Of a DNA stretch of 56,874 bases, positions 50,925-56,874 are shown piece by piece. This DNA is from Bacteroidales bacterium (GTDB lineage: Bacteria > Bacteroidota > Bacteroidia > Bacteroidales > UBA932). Where the stretch lies: contig JAEESO010000015.1 in NCBI GenBank assembly GCA_016286385.1, forward strand, positions 1-56,874, in the 5' to 3' direction. The notes under the pieces were generated by a model. It worked only from the letters and a program-made list of their open reading frames with translations, was not told where the DNA came from and searched no databases. A program made the translations under genes and the position numbers. How positions within the stretch are numbered: the stretch's first letter is position 1; every line of letters begins with the position of its first letter.

Positions 50925-52232
50925 ATGGCAAAATTCATCATAGAGGGTGGCCACAGGCTCAGCGGCACCATCACTCCCCAAGGCGCAAAGAATGAGGCCC
51001 TGGAGGTTATCAGTGCGGTTCTCCTTACATCGGAGCCCGTGAAAATGACCAATATCCCGGAGATCCTTGACGTAAAGAACCTCATAGAGCTCTTAAGGAA
51101 TATGGGAGTAAAAGTCACCCGCCATTCCAAGGGCACCTACACTTTTCAGGCCGATGAAGTGGACACCTCCTACATTGAAACGGAGGAATTCGTTGCAAAG
51201 TGCGCCAAGCTTCGCGGCAGCGTGATGGTCGTCGGCCCGCTCCTCAGCCGTTTTGGCCACGCGTGGTTCCCCAAGCCGGGCGGTGATAAGATTGGCCGCC
51301 GCAGGGTTGACACCCACCTTGACGGTATGTGCAACCTTGGCGCAGATATGGAGTATGACCCTAAGCGCCGTGCGTTCCACCTCACGTCCGAGGGTCGTCT
51401 TACGGGCCGATACATGCTCCTTGACGAAGCCTCCGTCACCGGTACTGCCAACATAGTGATGGCCGCAGTCCTTGCAAAGGGCACCACAACCATCTATAAT
51501 GCCGCCTGCGAGCCCTACGTCCAGCAGCTTTGCAAGATGCTAAACCGCATGGGCGCCTTCATAGACGGCGTGGGTTCCAACCTCCTCCGCGTTCACGGCG
51601 TGGAGAAACTCGGCGGCACGGAGCACAGGATTCTCCCGGATATGATCGAGGTTGGCTCTTTCATCGGCATGGCCGCCATCTGCCAGAGCGAAATCACCAT
51701 CAAGGACGTTTCCTGGTATGACCTTGGAATCATCCCGGATGCTTTCAAACGCCTTGGAATCAAGCTGGAGCAGAGGGGCGACGACATCTACGTCCCCGCC
51801 CAGGATAGCTATGAGATTGAGTCTTTCCTGGACGGCTCCATAATGACTCTGGCCGATGCCCCCTGGCCTGGCCTCACCCCTGACCTCCTTTCCGTGATGC
51901 TGGTTGTTGCCACCCAGTGCAAGGGCAGTGTCCTCATCCACCAGAAGATGTTTGAATCAAGGCTGTTCTTTGTAGACCGCCTCATAGACATGGGCGCCCA
52001 GATTATTCTCTGCGACCCCCACAGGGCGGTTGTAATCGGCCACGATCACCGCATTACCCTCAAGGCCGCCCGCCTTGTGAGCCCGGATATCCGCGCGGGT
52101 ATTGCAATGCTCCTTGCGGCAATGAGCGCCCGCGGCACCTCAACAATTGACAACATCGAGCAGATAGACCGCGGCTACGAGGACATTGAGGGCCGCCTCA
52201 ATGCCCTCGGGGCACATATTACAAGAGCATAA
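50925..52232 (+). CDS. murA: UDP-N-acetylglucosamine 1-carboxyvinyltransferase, Cys-to-Asp form
   Basis: MurA adds enolpyruvate to UDP-GlcNAc, the first committed step of peptidoglycan synthesis. The start is set at 50925 (MAKFIIEGGHRLSG), which fits the family and the promoter. The frame is open further up but lacks homology. The 435-residue protein shows GAKNEALEVISA (Lys22 region), GPLLSRFGHAW, then the active-site loop PGGDKIGRRRVDTHL, and later SVTGTANIVMAA. In E. coli the loop holds Cys115; here Asp (D121) is in its place, as in other fosfomycin-insensitive MurA proteins. The next gene overlaps its stop by one base. Confidence 0.96.
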   Translation: MAKFIIEGGHRLSGTITPQGAKNEALEVISAVLLTSEPVKMTNIPEILDVKNLIELLRNMGVKVTRHSKGTYTFQADEVDTSYIETEEFVAKCAKLRGSVMVVGPLLSRFGHAWFPKPGGDKIGRRRVDTHLDGMCNLGADMEYDPKRRAFHLTSEGRLTGRYMLLDEASVTGTANIVMAAVLAKGTTTIYNAACEPYVQQLCKMLNRMGAFIDGVGSNLLRVHGVEKLGGTEHRILPDMIEVGSFIGMAAICQSEITIKDVSWYDLGIIPDAFKRLGIKLEQRGDDIYVPAQDSYEIESFLDGSIMTLADAPWPGLTPDLLSVMLVVATQCKGSVLIHQKMFESRLFFVDRLIDMGAQIILCDPHRAVVIGHDHRITLKAARLVSPDIRAGIAMLLAAMSARGTSTIDNIEQIDRGYEDIEGRLNALGAHITRA

Positions 52233-53311
52233 TGAAACGTATAGCATTATTTGTCATTTTTGCTTTATCCTGCACCATCCTCTCTGCTCAGAGTTTTGAG
52301 GAGAGTATGCGTTATTGGACAGACGGTCCTCTCACTTGGGACGATCTTAATTTCAAGTCGCCCAAAGATTTCAGGACCAGCAACCTGAGTTTTCGCTGGC
52401 TGACCAACTCTGAAAAGACCCGTCCGTCCTGGAACACTGTTCAGTATGTGTCAAAGCCCGCGGTTGCTATGGATAAATCCCTTTCCTGGCACAATCTGGA
52501 AAGGATGTATCCTTGCGCCCTTGCGTATGACCAGGTCCTGTTCGATCTCAATGAACTGTATTTCCGAAAGATGCTCACGGAACTGTACAGCACAGATAAC
52601 AAAAGGTCTGCAGACGCGCTCTATGCTTTCTACAGTGACCAGAATCAAAGCAGATGGAGAGAGATAGTTGAGGACACTGAAGACGGTACAGATTCCACGA
52701 TGGTTGCCTATCATTCCGGAAGAATTGCGGAAGAGTTGGCCCAGATATCTTATCCTCAGATTACAAAGAGCCAAAAGATTTTCCTTATGACGTTTAATGT
52801 GGGTTACAGCGGAAGTCTGTTTTTGGGGCAGGCTGCAAATACTTTTGCAATGACCCACGGAATTATGCTGGATTTCTTTTGCGGGTACAAGCAGCATGAG
52901 TTCGGTACCATAATAAACGCCGGGACCGGTCCTATTCTTGATGATTACAGTTATGGTGATGCGGTTTTCCGGAAGGGAAAAGAATATAACCATAATTATA
53001 TTGGATTAACATACGGATACCGGTTTTACGACGGTACTTATTTCTCATTGAAACCTTTTGTGGGGCTTTCCGGACGTATGCTTGTCCAGACAAGGCAGGG
53101 GAAAGACGATAATAATAAGACCCTGGGAAATTTCGTGGTCCTTGGCGGCGCCGAAGCCCACTTTAAGTTTTGGCGCGTCTTTCGTAATTCTGATGCCACG
53201 GAACACGGCCTTGGAATTCGCGCCTACGTTGCAAGAGATTTGGGTGAGATGAATGCAACGTCCATAAATATAGGCGTTTTCTACAATTGGGATACCCTTG
53301 GCTTGAAGTAA
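52232..53311 (+). CDS. secreted protein of unknown function
   Basis: The 359-residue protein has a signal peptide (MKRIALFVIFALSCTILSAQ). It begins with a segment reminiscent of the DUF922-like start (DGPLTWDDLNF, residues 31-41). A helical middle follows (about 90-175, with CALAYDQVLFDLNELYFRKM). The C-terminal part is a series of Gly/Tyr-rich strands (FLMTFNVGYSGSLFLG, NYIGLTYGYRFYDG, GLGIRAYVARDLG) that could be a small beta-barrel. Its ATG overlaps the murA stop (TAATGA), but base usage is less GC-rich than in murA and lacks the GGCCGAT heptamer. I assign no function. Confidence 0.6.
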   Translation: MKRIALFVIFALSCTILSAQSFEESMRYWTDGPLTWDDLNFKSPKDFRTSNLSFRWLTNSEKTRPSWNTVQYVSKPAVAMDKSLSWHNLERMYPCALAYDQVLFDLNELYFRKMLTELYSTDNKRSADALYAFYSDQNQSRWREIVEDTEDGTDSTMVAYHSGRIAEELAQISYPQITKSQKIFLMTFNVGYSGSLFLGQAANTFAMTHGIMLDFFCGYKQHEFGTIINAGTGPILDDYSYGDAVFRKGKEYNHNYIGLTYGYRFYDGTYFSLKPFVGLSGRMLVQTRQGKDDNNKTLGNFVVLGGAEAHFKFWRVFRNSDATEHGLGIRAYVARDLGEMNATSINIGVFYNWDTLGLK

Positions 53312-53342
53312 TCGTTCCTTCGCTGGAGGGGATAGATGGCGG

Positions 53343-54545
53343 CTACAGAAGGCCCTTCTCCTTCAGGATTGACACAAGTTCGGCCGAATTTGAGGCCTGG
53401 AACTTTTCAAGAAGCCTCTTCCTGTACCACTTGATGGTGGCAAGGGAGAGGCAAACTTTATCTGCGATCTGTTGGCTGGTAAGGCCTGCCGCAAGAAGGG
53501 GCACTATCTCCCTTTCCCTGTCTGTAAGTTCTTGAGCCAGAGGTTTTTCCTGAAGGGCTTCCTCTATGACTACATCGGCCCCGGCCTTTTCCCTGGAAAG
53601 TTTCCGGTTCCGGCGGAGGATAAGCCCAAGCGCAAGGATAAGGCCGATTATTATTGCGCCTCCAAGCGCCGCCAGCCTCCAGATTTTCTTCTGCCGCTCA
53701 AGGATTTTGTTGGTAAGGCCAAGGGTCTCAATCCTTGCGGCAAACTCCTGATCCTCGTGGAGGGAATAATAGGAATCGGCCTCCTCAATATATTTCATGG
53801 CCTTTCCAATCTTTCCCTTTGCCAGATAATAGCTTCCCAGCCCTTTGTAGGCCGATGATATCTGCAGCGAGTCACCGCTTGCCTGCGCGTACTCAAGGGA
53901 GGTCTGGTAACAGGGGAGGGCCTTTTCCAGCTCTCCTTCCTCAAACCACGTCTCCCCCATATTGTACCAGAGGATGGCGTTAGACTCGTTCCAGCCGTAT
54001 TTTGTGAAGATCTCCCCAGCCTTTTTGTAGTACTCCATTGCCTTTGGGATGGAGTCCATTACGTTGTAGAGGTTGCCGATGGCTCCGTAGATGGAGGAAT
54101 AGGCGTCATCTACGTTTTCTGGCGCGTAAGGCTGGTCGTTGGTGAGGGAGGTTTCCCCGGCGGCCATACGGTTGGCCAACGCAAGGGCGCGATTGTAGTA
54201 GAAAAGGGCGCTGTCGTACTGTTCGCTTCCGTAGAACATAAGGGCTATTCCGGCCGAGGCCTCCTCCATCTTGCCGAGCCAGTTCCACCGGAGAGCAATG
54301 GCGTAGCACTTGCGGGCAAAGTACATGGAACGCTCCGCGTTTATGTTGCAGTAGCCGTGCATGAGATTGTAGCAGGCAAAGACGTAGTCCTCGCACTCTT
54401 TTTCCGACGCCTGGGCTATACGCTCCGGCGTAAGCCCCGCCACCACCTGCTCCAGGGAATCCACGTTGTGACCGCGGTGATCTATATATGCCCAGGCGCT
54501 TATGAAGGTTAGCAGAAGGGCTCCTATGCAAACTATTCTTTTCAC
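53343..54545 (-). CDS. membrane TPR-LuxR family transcription regulator
   Basis: The 400-residue protein has a signal or anchor (MKRIVCIGALLLTFISAWAY), a TPR region (about 75-285, with SALFYYNRALALANRMA, AMEYYKKAGEIFTKYG, ALPCYQTSLEYAQASGD) and one transmembrane helix (about 290-312, LAALGGAIIIGLILALGLIL). The C-terminal LuxR-type HTH (about 340-395) has LTDREREIVPLLAAGLTSQQIAD and SLATIKWYRKRLLEKF. The TPR part would lie outside the inner membrane and the HTH inside, a one-component sensor layout found in Bacteroidota. It diverges from the peptide/BspA operon, with a 16-bp palindrome between them. A second gene with a very similar HTH lies at 56676. Confidence 0.85.
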   Translation of the reverse strand: MKRIVCIGALLLTFISAWAYIDHRGHNVDSLEQVVAGLTPERIAQASEKECEDYVFACYNLMHGYCNINAERSMYFARKCYAIALRWNWLGKMEEASAGIALMFYGSEQYDSALFYYNRALALANRMAAGETSLTNDQPYAPENVDDAYSSIYGAIGNLYNVMDSIPKAMEYYKKAGEIFTKYGWNESNAILWYNMGETWFEEGELEKALPCYQTSLEYAQASGDSLQISSAYKGLGSYYLAKGKIGKAMKYIEEADSYYSLHEDQEFAARIETLGLTNKILERQKKIWRLAALGGAIIIGLILALGLILRRNRKLSREKAGADVVIEEALQEKPLAQELTDREREIVPLLAAGLTSQQIADKVCLSLATIKWYRKRLLEKFQASNSAELVSILKEKGLL

Positions 54546-54606
54546 GTTTACGAAGTTAGCGAAAATGCGGCAATCGGCATAAAATACTTTCCGAAAGGCC
54601 GCAATT

Positions 54607-54622
54607 CTATACTAAAGTATAG
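54607..54622. promoter_or_regulatory. perfect 16-bp palindrome, candidate operator
   Basis: CTATACTAAAGTATAG lies in the 149-base space between the divergent LuxR-type regulator and the peptide operon. It is followed by a second, looser pair CTATC (54629-54633) and GATAG (54652-54656). Spacing and symmetry suit a dimeric HTH protein. Confidence 0.55.
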
Positions 54623-54694
54623 TCTTTTCTATCCTTTGGGATGGTGTTTTTAGATAGAGGATTGCCGAAATTTGCACAATCTAAAACAATAATT

Positions 54695-54814
54695 ATGGAA
54701 AAATACGAAACTCCACTCTGCCTGGTTGTTCCTGTAATGATGGAGGCAACCGTGATGACCCTGTCGGACGGGTTTGAGAGTACAAATGAAGATTACATTC
54801 CTGACACCATCTAA
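54695..54814 (+). CDS. 39-residue peptide of unknown function
   Basis: This is a short ORF with an A/T-rich upstream (AACAATAATT before ATG) and a stop 6 bases before the next gene. The peptide has a hydrophobic middle (LCLVVPVMM, residues 8-16) and an acidic C-terminal half (SDGFESTNEDYIPDT), with no signal peptide. Short peptides beginning M-(E/K)-K-Y-x-x-P and ending in an acidic or Gly-rich tail are often found before surface-protein genes in Bacteroidales, to my recollection. It would be co-transcribed with the BspA-like lipoprotein. It could be a regulator, a signal or a precursor peptide. Confidence 0.6.
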   Translation: MEKYETPLCLVVPVMMEATVMTLSDGFESTNEDYIPDTI

Positions 54815-54820
54815 ACGATT

Positions 54821-56668
54821 ATGAAAAAAGTAGTATTCTTTATCTTGGCAGCCCTGGCAGTCCTGGCCTGGGGATGCACAAAAGAGGTTGAAAAGGCCGT
54901 AGAAGAAGAGCCTGCAGATGTTCCCGAGACTCCGGAGATTCCTGATGCTGAGGAGCCTATGGTAACCGTTGAATTCAATGCGGACTTTGACCAAACAAAG
55001 ACCACGCTTGACGACAACTCCGTTGTTTGGGAGGCGGGAGATAAGATTGTGCTCTTCCCGATGAAATATACCGACCTATCCTATGCCGATGACGAAACTT
55101 GGACGGCTTTGAAAAACGAAACCGGCTCGATGCTGAAGCGGTCGTACGTTACAACAGGAATGCAAAAACTCTCAGACGCGCTGGTAACAGGAGGGAAAAA
55201 CGCAATTTTTACGTTTACCGTAAGTGCCAGTGATGCAGAAAAAATAGCGGAGGCCGACTACTATGTGGCGTTTGTCTATGCAGGCACCGGTTTCGCAAAT
55301 TATGCTTTTAGCGACGATTATAAATTCAATAAACAGACATCTATCCAATACTCATATTTTTACTGTCCGTTCCTATATAGCCAGGGCGGCGGATTCCATC
55401 ATCTTGCATTTGCCAAGAACAATGGCGGTAGCAGTTTGTCGTTCAAGAATCTTAATCCGGTTCTGACCTTTACGACAAACAATGACAATGCCGCAAAAGC
55501 CATTATTACAGACAACGATGATAATTACATCGCCGGTAATTATGACTGCTGCAGCCGTAGCGGATCGGCCTATCCGATTATGAACCCCCGAACAAAACTG
55601 AGCAGTGCATATACGGAATATAGTTATATTGAGAAAAACATTGTCCCTGGCCAGGCTACATATATTACCCTGCATCCCTACTACTCGTTCACCCACGGTT
55701 TCACCATCAGCATCCGTAACAGCAGCAATGAAGAGATTGACAAGTTTATCTATAATAATCCTTTCACACCTACAGTGGGCCACATTACCACTATCACAAA
55801 CTTTGAGAACCGTACTGAAAAACCGGCCGTTCTGAAGTCCGGTTCCGAGTTCAATGCCGCCATCAAGACTCTTGCCGCAGGAACAGACAAGAGCTCCAAT
55901 GACAGCGACGCCCTGATCCAGCATATCGTGTTTGCCACTGGTTCATCGGCAACAAGCGAAACCGTGATCAGCGACGGATCCTCACCCAGAACTGTTTACG
56001 CATCCTGGGATTCCTCCACCAAGACCATCACCATCTCGACGGCGATGAGCAAAATCTATATGGGAACAAATGCATCGGCAATGTTCCAGAAATTGACTGC
56101 TCTGAAAGACATTTCCGGCCTTGGAGATATTGACGCCACTTCCATTACAAGTGCAAGTTATATGTTCTGGGGCAGTTCCAGCATTACTTCCATTACCCTG
56201 CCGGCCACTTCAACATCGCTTGTAATGGTGGATGGTATGTTCTGGAACTGCAGCGCCCTTACAACGCTTGATGCAAGCAACCTTACGGCCAGATCAGGAG
56301 CATCTATCAACAATCTGTTCAACGGCTGCAGTTCCATCACCTCCATTGACCTGCCGGCGACGTTTGACACCGATAACGCAAACAGTTACAGTAACCTGTT
56401 CTACGGATGCACCAATCTCAAGACCGTATATTTCCGCGGCCTGAAGATTAAAAAGGCCAGAATTACCTCTCTTGCCGATGCTTTCGCAGACTCGTTCTAC
56501 AACGTTCTTGCCGGATGTAACTTCTATTATACCTCGGCCTCTTCAGACTACTATACTCCGCTTGAGGCTTTCCCGGAAGGCACATATTCAGACGGTTCTA
56601 AGAAACCCATCTTCAACTATGCTTCCGGCACAGCAGAAGCAGGACACGTTTACGTTTACCCTATCTAA
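54821..56668 (+). CDS. BspA-like leucine-rich-repeat surface lipoprotein with fimbrillin-like N-terminus
   Basis: The 615-residue protein has a lipoprotein signal (AVLAWGC, Cys19), an acidic Glu/Pro linker (about 24-48), and a fimbrillin-like region with VVWEAGDKIVLFP near residue 70. From about residue 410 there are BspA/DUF285-type repeats, each with M-F-x-x-(C/S)-(S/T)-x-(L/I)-T-(S/T)-(L/I)-x-L (ASYMFWGSSSITSITLP, GMFWNCSALTTLDAS, NLFNGCSSITSIDLP, NLFYGCTNLKTVYF). Such proteins bind host or matrix proteins at the surface. Its base composition is lower in GC than the window average. It sits between the peptide and a LuxR-type gene, 7 bases apart. Confidence 0.82.
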   Translation: MKKVVFFILAALAVLAWGCTKEVEKAVEEEPADVPETPEIPDAEEPMVTVEFNADFDQTKTTLDDNSVVWEAGDKIVLFPMKYTDLSYADDETWTALKNETGSMLKRSYVTTGMQKLSDALVTGGKNAIFTFTVSASDAEKIAEADYYVAFVYAGTGFANYAFSDDYKFNKQTSIQYSYFYCPFLYSQGGGFHHLAFAKNNGGSSLSFKNLNPVLTFTTNNDNAAKAIITDNDDNYIAGNYDCCSRSGSAYPIMNPRTKLSSAYTEYSYIEKNIVPGQATYITLHPYYSFTHGFTISIRNSSNEEIDKFIYNNPFTPTVGHITTITNFENRTEKPAVLKSGSEFNAAIKTLAAGTDKSSNDSDALIQHIVFATGSSATSETVISDGSSPRTVYASWDSSTKTITISTAMSKIYMGTNASAMFQKLTALKDISGLGDIDATSITSASYMFWGSSSITSITLPATSTSLVMVDGMFWNCSALTTLDASNLTARSGASINNLFNGCSSITSIDLPATFDTDNANSYSNLFYGCTNLKTVYFRGLKIKKARITSLADAFADSFYNVLAGCNFYYTSASSDYYTPLEAFPEGTYSDGSKKPIFNYASGTAEAGHVYVYPI

Positions 56669-56675
56669 ATCTAAG

Positions 56676-56874
56676 ATGGAACAAAGCACCCCACGCCTGA
56701 CAGCCCGGGAACGGGAAATACTGCAACTGATTGCCCAGGGGCACACCAGCGAGATTATTGCGGAGAAACTATGCCTCAGCCTGCCCACCATTAAATGGTA
56801 TAGGAAGCGGCTCCGTGTCAAGTTTGACGTGGGAACAACTGTAGAAATGGTCCGGAAAGCCCTGGAGGCAGGAC
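56676..56874 (+). CDS. LuxR-type HTH protein, 3' end outside window
   Basis: The ATG at 56676 is 7 bases after the BspA-like stop and the frame is open to the last base (66 codons). The visible product is almost only a LuxR/GerE HTH: LTAREREILQLIAQGHTSEIIAEKL and SLPTIKWYRKRLRVKF. It shares the TIKWYRKRL recognition helix with the membrane regulator at 53343, so the two probably recognise similar DNA. It lacks any sensory domain at the N-terminus; what follows the window edge is unknown. Confidence 0.8.
   Translation, partial: MEQSTPRLTAREREILQLIAQGHTSEIIAEKLCLSLPTIKWYRKRLRVKFDVGTTVEMVRKALEAG

Larger units (their letters stand above)
1..56874. repeat. dispersed over-represented heptamer GGCCGAT / ATCGGCC
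   Basis: By eye I found 27 copies in the first 14.6 kb alone, starting at 57, 1762, 2374, 2806, 4638, 4854, 5241, 5388, 6690, 6940, 7088, 8610, 8613, 8878, 8985, 10215, 10786, 11129, 11243, 11713, 12645, 12763, 13407, 13599, 13959, 14202 and 14585, and the density continues through most of the window. Further examples: 18684, 19224, 19382, 21043, 24184, 26341, 28887, 45990, 48776, 48851. Chance expectation for 14.6 kb at about 57% GC is 2-3. Confidence 0.8.

Noticed and set aside
1..56874. tRNA or rRNA genes
   Set aside because: I saw no cloverleaf with a T-loop GTTCGAATCC-type motif and no rRNA sequence on either strand; a small structured RNA in the 39-kb spacer cannot be excluded by eye.
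1..56874. Insertion sequences, integrases or phage genes
   Set aside because: No transposase, recombinase or phage structural motif is visible in any substantial reading frame; mobile DNA here is limited to small palindromic elements.

Overview
The window is a piece of a Bacteroidota chromosome, most likely from the order Bacteroidales. The evidence is two tandem SusC/SusD pairs, BACON and fimbrillin-like lipoproteins, an XylR-type hybrid AraC regulator, a BspA-like surface protein, and promoters with the Bacteroidetes -7 box TAnnTTTG in front of housekeeping genes. Base composition is roughly 55-58% GC by eye. I cannot name a genus.

Layout. 1-1494 is the 3' end of dnaE, convergent with clpB (3666-1501, minus), which lacks the usual N-terminal domain. 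A short repeat-rich spacer and a terminator follow. Next come a DUF4923-type secreted protein and a ThiL-like protein that has lost its catalytic acidic residues, both on minus. From 5755 to 32345 everything reads on plus and looks like one polysaccharide utilisation locus (PUL): histidine acid phosphatase, XylR-type regulator, GH2 exo-glucosaminidase-like enzyme, alkaline phosphatase, GH20 hexosaminidase, GH18, SusC/D, a second SusC/D, three surface lipoproteins (BACON, fimbrillin-like, and one with a beta-propeller), and a GH18-FN3-tyrosine-phosphatase fusion, closed by a strong terminator. The enzymes suggest import and trimming of a GlcNAc/GlcN-containing glycan that carries phosphate. Three unrelated phosphatase folds in one locus is its distinctive feature and my main candidate for an undescribed system.

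32364-39065 holds a small secreted protein, a C69 dipeptidase, three secreted or lipoprotein unknowns and the membrane pyrophosphatase hppA. 39066-39681 has no gene and is packed with palindromic elements. 39682-45124 is an apparent operon pheS - SGNH - SGNH - MBOAT, which looks like an acyl-transfer machine for a cell-surface polymer. Then follow ksgA, a small membrane protein, aspS, murB (carrying in-frame palindromic insertions), a prohibitin-like SPFH gene with a small partner, murA (Asp instead of the fosfomycin-target Cys), an unknown secreted protein, and a TPR-LuxR membrane regulator. Divergent from the regulator is an AT-richer module: a 39-residue peptide, a BspA-like lipoprotein and a second LuxR-type gene that runs off the end.

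Across the window the heptamer GGCCGAT/ATCGGCC is strongly over-represented, in several reading frames, on both strands and in spacers. This looks like selection on the DNA rather than on protein.
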